Positions 1-7,439 of a stretch of DNA of 13,020 nt are shown piece by piece (positions within the stretch are counted from its first letter, which is position 1; each line of letters begins with the position of its first letter). The stretch lies in NCBI GenBank assembly GCA_903929325.1, contig CAIYUD010000128.1, positions 1 through 13,020 on the forward strand. The letters run 5' to 3'. The DNA comes from an uncultured Opitutia bacterium (GTDB lineage Bacteria > Verrucomicrobiota > Verrucomicrobiia > Opitutales > UBA953). The translations under genes and the position numbers were made by a program. The notes under the pieces were generated by a model, which worked only from the letters and a program-made list of their open reading frames with translations, was not told the DNA's origin and ran no database searches.

Positions 1-741
1 AAACTTCGTTTAGGCGTTAATATTGATCATGCCGCTACCGTGCGCCAGGCACGCTACCGCGATAACCACCTGTCGCCACACGCCGAACCTAAGCTAGTCG
101 CCATCGCACAAGCTGCACTCGCCGGAGGCGCAGATGGTATCACTGTTCATCTCCGTGAAGATCGCCGACACCTACAAGATAGCGACTTGGCCGACTTACT
201 CTCCCTCCCCCATTGCCGACTTAACTTAGAATTAGCCTGTACGGACGAAATGGTAGCCATTGCGCTGCAGTCAAAGCCCGCAGCCGCTTGTCTGGTACCT
301 GAATCACGCCAAGAAATTACCACGGAAGGTGGCTTAAATATCGTGGGCCATTTCGAGCGTGTACGTAAGGCAGTGTCAGCACTCACGCACGCTGGCATCG
401 AGGTCTCTGCATTCATTGACGCAGACCCGCGTCAAATCGAAGCCGCTGTAGCCGTGGGTGCACCCGTAATTGAATTACACACTGGCGCCTGGGCTCGGGC
501 GCATGGCGTAAACACTGAAGCAAGCCAACATGAACTGGAGCGCTTAAAGGCCGGCTGCGTGCAAGCACATCGCCTTGGTCTCATTGTCAACGCCGGCCAT
601 GGTATCAACTATGCGAATGCAAAAGTTGTTCGGCAGCTCCCCCACATCCACGAACTGAATATTGGTCATAGTATTGTGGCCCGCGCATTACTTGTCGGCA
701 TGCAATCAGCTGTCGCAGAAATGCGTCTAGCCCTGTCCTAA
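1..741 (+). CDS. pdxJ: Pyridoxine 5'-phosphate synthase PdxJ (5' end cut by window)
   Basis: PdxJ condenses 1-deoxy-D-xylulose 5-phosphate with 3-amino-2-oxopropyl phosphate to give pyridoxine 5'-phosphate, the last ring-forming step of the DXP-dependent vitamin B6 pathway in the cytoplasm. The frame is open from base 1 and begins inside the family's N-terminal signature (LGVNIDHAATVRQAR, residues 4-18 of the visible protein), so only a few residues and the start codon are missing. Other family motifs follow in order: GADGITVHLREDRRH, LNLELA, CLVPE, IELHTG, VNAGHGINY and ELNIGHSIVARAL. The 246 visible residues match the roughly 240-aa family length. The stop TAA (739-741) directly abuts the acpS ATG, and pdxJ-acpS adjacency is also known from E. 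coli. The GTG at 40 falls within the conserved motif and is not the start. Identification is firm. Confidence 0.96.
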   Translation, partial: KLRLGVNIDHAATVRQARYRDNHLSPHAEPKLVAIAQAALAGGADGITVHLREDRRHLQDSDLADLLSLPHCRLNLELACTDEMVAIALQSKPAAACLVPESRQEITTEGGLNIVGHFERVRKAVSALTHAGIEVSAFIDADPRQIEAAVAVGAPVIELHTGAWARAHGVNTEASQHELERLKAGCVQAHRLGLIVNAGHGINYANAKVVRQLPHIHELNIGHSIVARALLVGMQSAVAEMRLALS

Positions 742-1143
742 ATGAATCTCCAAGGCGGCAATGTTGTTGGGATTGGTACCGATATCTGCCCGGTTGAACG
801 CATCGCTTCAGCTCGAGCGAGACATGGACAGGCCTTTCTCGATAAAGTTTTTACCCCCGCAGAACAGAAACTCTGCCTGGCAAAGGGCGACCCCGATGCT
901 TCCCTGGCAGCGCGCTGGGCAGCGAAAGAATCGGTGAGCAAAGCTTTCGGAACGGGCATCGGCGAAGCACTTTACTTAACATCCATTGAGGTCTTAGAAG
1001 GTCCACAAGGCGCGCCCGTTGTACATTTAGATGCTAAAGGATCTGCGCTGCTTCAAGCTCATGGCGGAACAGAAATTCTTTTGTCGCTCTCTCATGACGG
1101 CGGAATGGCCTTAGCTTACGTTGCCATCATTCAACGTAAATGA
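742..1143 (+). CDS. acpS: Holo-[acyl-carrier-protein] synthase AcpS
   Basis: AcpS transfers the 4'-phosphopantetheine arm of coenzyme A onto the conserved serine of apo-ACP, which activates ACP for fatty acid synthesis. The 133-aa protein has the usual family length. It shows GIGTDI (residues 10-15; D14 is the expected Mg2+ ligand), FTPAE (37-41), the signature RWAAKESVSKAFGTGIG (58-74; E63 is the second metal ligand) and SLSHDGGMALAYV (115-127). The ATG at 742 follows the pdxJ stop with zero spacing and no Shine-Dalgarno sequence, so translation probably depends on coupling to pdxJ. The 3' end overlaps nnr by ATGA. Nothing in the sequence suggests loss of function. Confidence 0.96.
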   Translation: MNLQGGNVVGIGTDICPVERIASARARHGQAFLDKVFTPAEQKLCLAKGDPDASLAARWAAKESVSKAFGTGIGEALYLTSIEVLEGPQGAPVVHLDAKGSALLQAHGGTEILLSLSHDGGMALAYVAIIQRK

Positions 1144-2606
1144 GTGCAGTTTATTTACCCGTTCTCAGCTGTGCGGCATTTGCAGCGAACGAAGCGCGTT
1201 GGCTAAAAAAGAATCCGGGCAAAGAGCGTTTATTAATGCAGCGAGCGGTCGCAGGTATCGTCGAAGCGACCCTCATTCAACTTGGACGGAAACCTCGCGT
1301 CGTTCTGGTGCTTGCCGGTAAAGGCAAGAATGGCGCGGATGCCATCCTCACTGGATGCGCGCTCGGCGGGAAACTTATCATCTTACTCGCCGACGGCGAA
1401 CCTGCGGGAGAACTCGCTAAAGCCGCTTTAGCTAAAGCACGCCGTAACGGTGCCCACGTCTTAACTTGGCAAAATAAAGTTATACCTGAACTACCTGAAC
1501 CAACCGTCATCTTGGATGGTATTCTGGGGACAGGTTTTCGAGGAACTCTCGAACCGAAACTGCGTAGCTTACTAAAGTGGAGCGAATCTATCTCGGGACT
1601 TCGCGTTGCCATCGACGTGCCCAGTGGAGTCAGCGACCACCGACACTCTCCCTGCTTTCGCGCAGACTTAACGGTATCGATTGGCTGCTTAAAGGCTCCC
1701 CTCTTGCTTCCGGCTGTCGCGAAAAGCGCCGGGCGTATTCGCGTCGTCGACATTGAGATCCCTCTAAAAACTGAAGGTCAACGCTGCGTCACACGCAATG
1801 TATTGGGCCGTCTAACATTTCCCCGCGATGCGCGCACAGAAAAACGCGAGCAAGGTCGCGTGCTGATTGTTGGCGGCTCACGTACCATGCCAGGCGCTGT
1901 CATCATGAACGCCGAAGCTGCCCTGCGTTCGGGAGCTGGACTTGTCACTGTCGCTGTTCCATCTGCCATTCACGCGAAGGCCGCCTTGATGTTGCCTGAG
2001 GCAATGTGGGTTCCACTTAAGCTCGGACAAACCAGCCTGCCAACCGAAGTCGAAGCTCTCGCTCATCGAGCCGACACGGTGTTATTCGGGAGTGGTCTCG
2101 GTACAAACGGAATTACCCTCGCAAGCTCCACGGCTCGCAGCACCAGCGGCATCGCTGTCCTAGACGCCGATGCACTGAACCCGAAGGTCATCCATGATGC
2201 TCGCGGCGCAGCCCAACGCATTCTGCTTCCACACGCGGGCGAATTTCTTCGCATGACGGGCAAGCGTGCCACCCCAGAAGCCGCACACGTCGCAGCAAAA
2301 AAACTCCGCGCGATTATTGTGCTCAAAGGACCACTCACTGTCGTCACTGATGGTGATAGCCTAACCTATATTCCCTTTGGCGGTCCCGTCCTCGCTCGAG
2401 GTGGATCTGGTGATTTACTTGCGGGTATCGTCTCTTCTGTAGTTGCCCGACGTCGCATACTTAAAATGACGCCACTGCAAGCGACCATCGCTGCCGTCAC
2501 TTGGCATGCATTAGCAGCTGACTGGTTAACGCAGCATAAAGGTGAAACTGCAGTCAGAACCACCCAGCTGCTGGATGGGCTTTCGCCGACCTTGCGCACA
2601 CGATAA
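1140..2606 (+). CDS. nnr: Bifunctional NAD(P)H-hydrate repair enzyme Nnr (epimerase + ADP/ATP-dependent dehydratase)
   Basis: Nnr repairs hydrated NAD(P)H. The N-terminal YjeF_N domain interconverts the R and S epimers of NAD(P)HX, and the C-terminal ribokinase-like domain dehydrates the S form using ADP or ATP. The 488-aa length fits a two-domain fusion. The N-terminal domain (about 1-215) keeps LLMQRA (31-36), DGILGTG (126-132) and DVPSGV (159-164). Its phosphate/K+-binding loop, normally GxGNNGGDG, reads GKGKNGADA (60-68), which is degenerate. The C-terminal domain (about 225-488) is orthodox: GRVLIVGGS (239-247), ALRSGAGLVTVAVP (261-274), LPHAGEF (363-369), KGPLTVV (396-402) and GGSGDLLAG (421-429) with the catalytic Asp at 425. 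The start is fixed by the ATGA overlap with acpS. The dehydratase is confident; epimerase activity is less certain. Confidence 0.92.
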   Translation: MSAVYLPVLSCAAFAANEARWLKKNPGKERLLMQRAVAGIVEATLIQLGRKPRVVLVLAGKGKNGADAILTGCALGGKLIILLADGEPAGELAKAALAKARRNGAHVLTWQNKVIPELPEPTVILDGILGTGFRGTLEPKLRSLLKWSESISGLRVAIDVPSGVSDHRHSPCFRADLTVSIGCLKAPLLLPAVAKSAGRIRVVDIEIPLKTEGQRCVTRNVLGRLTFPRDARTEKREQGRVLIVGGSRTMPGAVIMNAEAALRSGAGLVTVAVPSAIHAKAALMLPEAMWVPLKLGQTSLPTEVEALAHRADTVLFGSGLGTNGITLASSTARSTSGIAVLDADALNPKVIHDARGAAQRILLPHAGEFLRMTGKRATPEAAHVAAKKLRAIIVLKGPLTVVTDGDSLTYIPFGGPVLARGGSGDLLAGIVSSVVARRRILKMTPLQATIAAVTWHALAADWLTQHKGETAVRTTQLLDGLSPTLRTR

Positions 2607-2625
2607 GCGCAAGGGTCAACTGCAG

Positions 2626-2635
2626 GGGTGCACCC
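2626..2635. repeat. 10-bp perfect palindrome over the dprA start codon
   Basis: GGGTGCACCC is fully self-complementary and contains the GTG start of dprA. It could be a small operator or could reduce access to the start codon. A 10-bp palindrome can also arise by chance in 13 kb, so a function is only a possibility. Confidence 0.3.
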
Positions 2636-3722
2636 TATCCCTGATGATGAAGCTACGCTGCGCATCCTGCTCAATGGCCTAACCGGAATTGGCCCAGTTA
2701 CCGTTCGTCGGCTGCAAGATGCTTTTGCGGGCAATCTACATGCCGCGCTGCATGCCTCGGTTTCAGAATTAATGAAAGTTAAAGGTATCGGGCCGACCGT
2801 AGCCGAAATTTTACGTCGCCGAGATTTTGATGTCAGCGCAGAGCAAAAAAGGGCGGCTGACTTACAGCTACGTATTTTAACAAGTACAGATGTGGCCTGG
2901 CCAGAAGCGCTCGCTCCAATGTGGGACCCTCCACTCGCCCTGTATGTAGAGGGCAATGTACTTCCACCGGAGCGATCGATTGCAATCGTCGGCACACGAC
3001 GGTGTACACCTTACGGATTAAGTTTTGCGCGGAGGCTTTCTGCAGAACTCGCCCAGCGCGATTGGTGGATTATTAGTGGACTTGCACAAGGCATCGATCA
3101 AGCGGCGCATCAAGGCGCCTTGGAGGGCGGAGGATGGACAGCTGCGGTACTCGGACATGGATTGGATCGGACGCATCCGCCGGATGCGTGGAAATTACGC
3201 CGGAAAATTTGCGAGCGTGGCTGCATACTTTCTGAATTCCCTTTAGGACGTCCACCCGACCGACAAACCTTTCCTCAGCGCAATCGACTTGTGGCCGCAC
3301 TCAGCCGTTGCGTCATCGTCATCGAAACAGATTTGGCGGGTGGCAGTCTGATCACGGCTCGTTTTGCGCTCGAACTCGGACGTCCGGTTTGCGTTTTGCC
3401 AGGTCGGGCAGACAGCCCAGCAAGTCGCGGGTGTCATGCACTGATCCGCGATGGCGCGACACTCATTACAAGTGTTGATGAAATTCTCGAAGAGCTTGGT
3501 GAATTCAAAAAAGTCCCCAGCGCTCAACAGTCTGCAATCGGTGACGTCCAAGCACACCCCTGGCTTCAATATTTTGTCGGCGGTGAAGCCCATGATGCAG
3601 ATTCTCTCGCCGTCGCCGCCTCAGCATCCCCAGATGCATCGGCGGCTGCGCTGACATTACTGGAAATTGAAGGACGGCTCATCCGACGACTCGATGGAAG
3701 GCACGAACTCAAATTAGTCTGA
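2628..3722 (+). CDS. dprA: DNA-processing protein DprA (Smf)
   Basis: DprA binds incoming single-stranded DNA and loads RecA during natural transformation; homologues also occur in bacteria with no known competence. The 364-aa protein has three parts. A helix-hairpin-helix region near the N-terminus carries LTGIGPVTVRRLQ and VKGIGPTVAEIL (18-62). The Rossmann-like core (about 90-290) carries IAIVGTRRCTPYG (118-130), SGLAQGID (150-157), FPQRNR (215-220), GSLITARFALE (239-249) and PGR (258-260). A C-terminal winged-helix (DML1-like) segment carries ALTLLEIEGRLIRR (341-354). The best start is GTG 2628, 21 nt after the nnr stop; no in-frame ATG lies nearby and the upstream GCAGGG is at best a weak RBS. 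That GTG sits in a 10-bp palindrome (2626-2635). Co-directional spacing suggests the operon continues from pdxJ. No other competence gene is visible. Confidence 0.94.
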   Translation: MHPIPDDEATLRILLNGLTGIGPVTVRRLQDAFAGNLHAALHASVSELMKVKGIGPTVAEILRRRDFDVSAEQKRAADLQLRILTSTDVAWPEALAPMWDPPLALYVEGNVLPPERSIAIVGTRRCTPYGLSFARRLSAELAQRDWWIISGLAQGIDQAAHQGALEGGGWTAAVLGHGLDRTHPPDAWKLRRKICERGCILSEFPLGRPPDRQTFPQRNRLVAALSRCVIVIETDLAGGSLITARFALELGRPVCVLPGRADSPASRGCHALIRDGATLITSVDEILEELGEFKKVPSAQQSAIGDVQAHPWLQYFVGGEAHDADSLAVAASASPDASAAALTLLEIEGRLIRRLDGRHELKLV

Positions 3723-3853
3723 GATTTTATTTAAGTCGTTGAATTAAAGGCGTTTATATAATAATTAAGGTTAATCTTCGTTCAGAATTTGCTTATTTTT
3801 ATACAAAACCTTAATTAAAGCCGTAACGGCACTGCTTGTGCTTAATAACAATC
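3723..3853 (+). promoter_or_regulatory. AT-rich intergenic region, probable promoter of the NtrC-type regulator
   Basis: This 131-bp gap between dprA and the regulator is far more AT-rich than its surroundings and is the only sizeable gap in the left half. It holds three same-strand copies of AATTAA(A/G)G at 3742, 3763 and 3813. The last is part of the near-palindrome CCTTAATTAAAG (3809-3820). Sigma70-like pairs can be drawn, such as TTGAAT (3739) with TAATTA (3762), or TTGCTT (3789) with TAATTA (3812), each with 17-bp spacing. AT-rich sequence makes such matches cheap. A short inverted repeat GCCG-TAA-CGGC (3820-3830) follows. There is no T-run terminator for dprA and no SD before the ATG at 3854. 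Confidence 0.45.
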
Positions 3854-5329
3854 ATGGACACCCCAACTGCTCCGACAGGAGCTCAAATTCTCATTATCGA
3901 TGACGATAAAGATCTGCGCTATTCGCTGCGACGAGCGCTCGCTGGCAAAGGTTGGTCGGTAACAGAAGCAGATAGTGGAGAATCGGGCGTGGCTGTCGCG
4001 AAAACGGGCTTACCGAATGTCATCTTGCTCGATAATCGCATGGGCGGAATGACGGGGATTGAAACGTTGCAACTCCTGCGCGGCGCAACGCCGAACACGA
4101 TGGTCATTCTGATGACCGCATTCGGGACAACCCAGACAGCCATCGAGGCTATGAAATTTGGCGCCTACGACTACGTGATGAAGCCCTTTGACCAGGCAAA
4201 GCTTCTCGGTCTCGTTGAAAAGGCTCTGCAAGCACAACGCGACTTAGCCAATGTCGGGGCATCGCTACGTCCGAAAATTAATCCTGCGGATTACCAAGAA
4301 GGTATCGTAGGGAATTCAGAACCGATGCAGTCGGTACTCAAAGCAATCGGACAAGTGGCTGCCTCCGAAGCGACCGTGCTTGTCACCGGCGAGTCGGGCA
4401 CGGGCAAAGAATTAGTCGCCCGCTGTATTCACCGTCACTCACTCCGCTCCAAAGGACCCTTTGTGGCCGTCAACTGTGCAGCTATTCCTGAAAATCTCAT
4501 CGAGTCAGAACTTTTTGGCCACGAGAAAGGCGCCTTCACTGGTGCTAGTGGACAGAAATTAGGAAAATTTGAACTCTGCGACAAAGGCACCATCTTCCTT
4601 GATGAAATCGGCGACATGTCGCTGCCCACGCAGACGAAAGTATTGCGGGCGATTCAAGAAGGAGAGATTCAACGCGTCGGCGGTACGGAAACGATCAAGA
4701 TTAGCGTTCGTCTCTTAGCCGCTACCAATAAAGACCTAGAGTCGATGGTGGCAGAACGTCTTTTCCGCGAAGACCTCTTCTACCGTTTAAATGTCTTTCG
4801 GATTCGGTTGCCAGCTTTGCGCGAACGCCGCGAAGACATTCCGTTGCTTGTAGATTACATGCTCCAGCGCGTGACGGCTGGACGTAAGCTGCGTGCCCGT
4901 CGACTGTCCTCAGAAGCCCTCGACCTACTGATACGTCACGATTGGCCAGGGAATGTTCGTGAGCTTGAAAATGTCATTCACCGCGCAGGCGTACTCGCCA
5001 AAGGAGAGGCTATTCTTGCCAAGGACTTGCCCGCCGAACTTCTTGAGCCGCGTCGCGCAGCTTCAACCAAAGGTACGAAGAGTGGTTCAGGTTCGGCAGC
5101 ACCCGAACCCGAATCTGTAGAAGTCAATCTGACGTCGCTCTACGACACGCTCTACCAAAAGGTACGTAGCGCCGAGGCGCAGAATATTCTTTCGATTATC
5201 GAAAAGGAAATGATCCTGCGCGCGCTGACGGAAACGCGCGAAAATCATCTCCGTTCCTCCGTGATTCTCGGGATGAATCGGTCGACATTGAAGAAGCGAC
5301 TCTCGGAAATGAACTACCGCTCGCCTTGA
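3854..5329 (+). CDS. NtrC-family sigma54-dependent response regulator (orphan)
   Basis: This is a two-component transcription activator that, when phosphorylated, should form an AAA+ ring and remodel sigma54-RNA polymerase at target promoters. The receiver domain (about 10-125) has acidic D16/D17, phospho-acceptor D60, T88 and K110. The central AAA+ domain (about 148-385) has Walker A GESGTGKE (179-186), the sigma54-contacting GAFTGA loop (226-231), Walker B IFLDE (247-251), [12 protein letters not shown] (304-315) and WPGNVREL (364-371). A Ser/Gly/Pro-rich linker (401-422) leads to a Fis-type helix-turn-helix (about 445-486: [22 protein letters not shown]). I start at ATG 3854 (491 aa); the frame extends to a TTG at 3836 but that adds only six residues. 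No histidine kinase is adjacent, so partner and targets are unknown. All residues needed for activity are present. Confidence 0.93.
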   Translation: MDTPTAPTGAQILIIDDDKDLRYSLRRALAGKGWSVTEADSGESGVAVAKTGLPNVILLDNRMGGMTGIETLQLLRGATPNTMVILMTAFGTTQTAIEAMKFGAYDYVMKPFDQAKLLGLVEKALQAQRDLANVGASLRPKINPADYQEGIVGNSEPMQSVLKAIGQVAASEATVLVTGESGTGKELVARCIHRHSLRSKGPFVAVNCAAIPENLIESELFGHEKGAFTGASGQKLGKFELCDKGTIFLDEIGDMSLPTQTKVLRAIQEGEIQRVGGTETIKISVRLLAATNKDLESMVAERLFREDLFYRLNVFRIRLPALRERREDIPLLVDYMLQRVTAGRKLRARRLSSEALDLLIRHDWPGNVRELENVIHRAGVLAKGEAILAKDLPAELLEPRRAASTKGTKSGSGSAAPEPESVEVNLTSLYDTLYQKVRSAEAQNILSIIEKEMILRALTETRENHLRSSVILGMNRSTLKKRLSEMNYRSP

Positions 5330-5359
5330 CCCGGACAGGTTTTGCCCTGAGAATAATTC

Positions 5360-6007
5360 ATGCGTTCACTATTCACCGTGTTTTTGGTCGCCTGTTTTCT
5401 CACTACGGGATGTTGCATCTTTAAAAATGGTGCCGAATACGAACGGGAATCTCTTTTTGACGGCCAGTCTCTCGCAGGGTGGAAAGCGTCCGAAGAGGGC
5501 GCCAATGTCTTCACGGTCGCCGATGGCGAAATCCAGATCCGTGGTGGACGGGGACACCTCTACTATGTTGGCCCTGACGGCAGAGCGGCATTTAAGAACT
5601 TTGAGTTAAGCGCAAAAGTTCGTACCCACACTAAAGCTAATTCCGGTATTTATTTCCATACACGCTACCAGCCCAATGGCTGGCCATCGGCTGGCTATGA
5701 GGCGCAAGTTAACGCGTCACATGCAGACGCACGCAAAACAGGCGGACTCTATGCAATCAAAGACGTCATGGATAAGCCCGCAGCTCCTGACGACGTCTGG
5801 TTCGAGTACCGCATCCGCGTCCAAGGGAAACATGTTCAAATGTGGATTGATGGAAAGCTGACGACCGATTTTACGGAACCTGCCGGCTGGACGCCCCCTG
5901 CGGGCATGGAAGGCCGACGCATTGGTTCAGGCACTTTTGCACTGCAAGCTCACGACCCAGGATGCCGAGTAGAGTACAAAGACATCTGGGTGATTCGCCT
6001 GCCCTAA
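5360..6007 (+). CDS. DUF1080 (3-keto-disaccharide hydrolase family) lipoprotein
   Basis: This is a 215-aa putative lipoprotein whose mature part is one DUF1080 domain, a jelly-roll fold related to concanavalin-like lectins/glucanases. Some members hydrolyse 3-keto-glycosides; the specific substrate here is unknown. The N-terminus (MR followed by a hydrophobic run, then LTTGC at 14-18) looks like a signal peptide with a lipobox and predicted lipidated Cys18. The -3 residue is Thr rather than the preferred Leu, so lipidation is likely but not certain. Domain landmarks are LFDGQSLAGW (32-41), NSGIYFHTRY (94-103), GYEAQV (112-117), TGGLYA (127-132) and GTFALQAHDPG (191-201) with EYKDIW (205-210). 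It starts 30 nt after the regulator gene, on the same strand with no terminator between, so cotranscription is plausible. Its stop lies 2 nt from that of the convergent gene. Confidence 0.87.
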   Translation: MRSLFTVFLVACFLTTGCCIFKNGAEYERESLFDGQSLAGWKASEEGANVFTVADGEIQIRGGRGHLYYVGPDGRAAFKNFELSAKVRTHTKANSGIYFHTRYQPNGWPSAGYEAQVNASHADARKTGGLYAIKDVMDKPAAPDDVWFEYRIRVQGKHVQMWIDGKLTTDFTEPAGWTPPAGMEGRRIGSGTFALQAHDPGCRVEYKDIWVIRLP

Positions 6008-6009
6008 TT

Positions 6010-6882
6010 TCAACCCGCAAGGATTCGGTCGCAGATTGAAATAAGTTGAGCGCGGATCGGCGCTGCCAAGGCAGCGAGTCGTCGTTGCTCTACTTCGTAT
6101 TCTGCACGCCCTTCTGCAGTCTCTATATAGATAGGTTTAAAATCTAAGGCTGAGAAGTCGTAGGGGCTTGCACGCATATCAACGCTGCGGGCATCCATCG
6201 CTAAATCAAAGGCATCCGCAGCTAGCTCAGAGGGGATGAGCTGTCGCAGCTTCATCGCCCATTTATAAAGATCCATCGTTACATGGATGCAGCCAGGTTG
6301 CTCATTGATGATACGACTAGCTAAGTCTGGCTGAAGTCGATTGAGCGGACGCGCATCAGGGGTAAAGAAGCGAAAAGCATCAAAGTGCGTACAGCGTACG
6401 GGCATAGATTCTACGACCGCATCTGTCGCTGTCGGCGAAAGGCGCAGCGGCCAACTCGCATGGCGACGTGCTTCTGTGGAGCGATAAACCATCGCCCATT
6501 CGTGTAAACCAAAGCAACCATGGTGCGCTGGGCGCCCAGCCACGGCGACGCAGAGATTTCGAATAAATTCGGCAAGCTTGAGCGCCGTCGCATCTCGTTC
6601 TTTTTCGGCTACACGCAACCCAGCGACACCGAATTGCCACCACCCTTCCCCTTCGGGTATCGATTCAGCTTCAAGCTGAACGCCCCAGCCGGGTGACCAG
6701 CGCCGCAAAGCGCCAACCCGAAATGGGTAATAGGTAAAAAGAAAATCTTCGACCGGGTGAGCCTTCCCTGCGGCCGCACGCAGTCGACGGGCCTCCGTAA
6801 GACCATCCACGCGGGCATGGTGTTTTGCGCGACGCGAAAGCCACGACGATTGAGCTAAAGTGTTTTCAGCAACCGTCGACAT
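6010..6882 (-). CDS. Conserved protein of unclear function (resembles proteins named '3-methyladenine DNA glycosylase')
   Basis: This is a 290-aa soluble protein with no signal peptide or membrane segment. Its conserved-looking blocks are rich in His, Asp, Cys and aromatic residues: HPVEDFLFTYYPFR (42-55), HGCFGLHEWAMVYR (121-134), THFDAFRFF (165-173), EQPGCIHVTMDLYKWA (194-209) and DMRASPYD (235-242). From memory, these match a family mainly seen in Actinobacteria and often auto-named '3-methyladenine DNA glycosylase'. I see no HhH-GPD or Mpg-type signature, so I do not adopt that function. An enzyme is likely given the polar motifs. The start ATG (6882) overlaps the carbonic anhydrase stop as TGATG, indicating translational coupling. 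The frame remains open upstream to 7113 only because it shadows the neighbouring gene. It converges on the DUF1080 gene; a 7-bp inverted repeat at 6007-6013/6036-6042 spans the junction. Confidence 0.72.
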   Translation of the reverse strand: MSTVAENTLAQSSWLSRRAKHHARVDGLTEARRLRAAAGKAHPVEDFLFTYYPFRVGALRRWSPGWGVQLEAESIPEGEGWWQFGVAGLRVAEKERDATALKLAEFIRNLCVAVAGRPAHHGCFGLHEWAMVYRSTEARRHASWPLRLSPTATDAVVESMPVRCTHFDAFRFFTPDARPLNRLQPDLASRIINEQPGCIHVTMDLYKWAMKLRQLIPSELAADAFDLAMDARSVDMRASPYDFSALDFKPIYIETAEGRAEYEVEQRRLAALAAPIRAQLISICDRILAG

Positions 6883-7439
6883 CAGTGCCAGCGCGAGTGA
6901 TGGCTCGCAACAATCACATATTTTTCTGCCCAACTCGGCAGCTCCGCTTGTTCTTCTGCCGTTAAACTTCGCACAACTTTTGCGGGCGCACCCAAGACGA
7001 GGGAGCCGGGCGGAATATTCGTACCTTTCGTAACCAAGGCACCTGCACCGATAATCGATCGAGCACCAATCACACACCCATCGAGCAAGGTGGCATGCAT
7101 GCCGATTAAACACCCATCACCAATTTCACAGGCGTGGATCATGGCTAAATGCCCGACGGTAACGTATGCGCCAATCTTTACGGGCAGGCCATCGGCCACA
7201 TGGACGACGGCGCCATCTTGGATATTGGTGCCTTCGCCAACCGTAATGGACTCAATGTCACCCCGGAGGACGGCACAGGGCCAAACGCTTGATTTAGGGG
7301 CCAAGGTGACCGCCCCCTCCACAACCGCCCGGGGATGGACAAAGGCCGATGCCCCTATCTTAGGACCTTTGCTTAAGTTACGGTCCAAGCGGGCCCGAAG
7401 GTCGTCGGAAGGAGGGAATGGGGGGTGAAAAGGGTTCAC
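6882..7439 (-). CDS. Gamma-class carbonic anhydrase-like hexapeptide-repeat protein
   Basis: This is a left-handed beta-helix protein of the gamma-carbonic anhydrase / YrdA / PaaY group, whose members bind Zn2+ (or Fe2+) in trimers; some hydrate CO2 and others act as thioesterases. From the GTG at 7439 it is 185 aa, a usual family length. Hexapeptide repeats run from about 27 to 155 (AVLRGD 56-61, GTNIQDGAVVHVAD 70-83, GAGALVTKG 131-139, LVLGAPAKVVR 147-157). The three metal-ligand histidines are in place: H80 in VVHV, and H97 and H102 in GHLAMIH. The start is uncertain: GTG 7439 is preceded by AAGGGG but lies within a hairpin-forming repeat, and TTG 7388 would give 168 aa beginning just before the first repeat. 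The proline-rich residues 1-12 look unlike the family. It is coupled by TGATG to the downstream 290-aa gene. Confidence 0.85.
   Translation of the reverse strand: MNPFHPPFPPSDDLRARLDRNLSKGPKIGASAFVHPRAVVEGAVTLAPKSSVWPCAVLRGDIESITVGEGTNIQDGAVVHVADGLPVKIGAYVTVGHLAMIHACEIGDGCLIGMHATLLDGCVIGARSIIGAGALVTKGTNIPPGSLVLGAPAKVVRSLTAEEQAELPSWAEKYVIVASHHSRWH

Noticed and set aside
3739..3762. Consensus TATAAT at 3757 with TTGAAT at 3739 as a sigma70 promoter
   Set aside because: The spacer is only 12 bp. Weaker TAATTA elements fit the spacing better, but none is convincing.
3836..3853. TTG start six codons upstream for the NtrC-type regulator
   Set aside because: The ATG at 3854 sits at the normal distance before the receiver domain and TTG is a weaker start.
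6883..7113. Upstream extension of the 290-aa minus-strand frame to 367 aa
   Set aside because: It overlaps the carbonic anhydrase-like coding sequence in another frame and reads as Cys/Arg-rich nonsense. The TGATG overlap at 6880-6884 gives a natural start at 6882.
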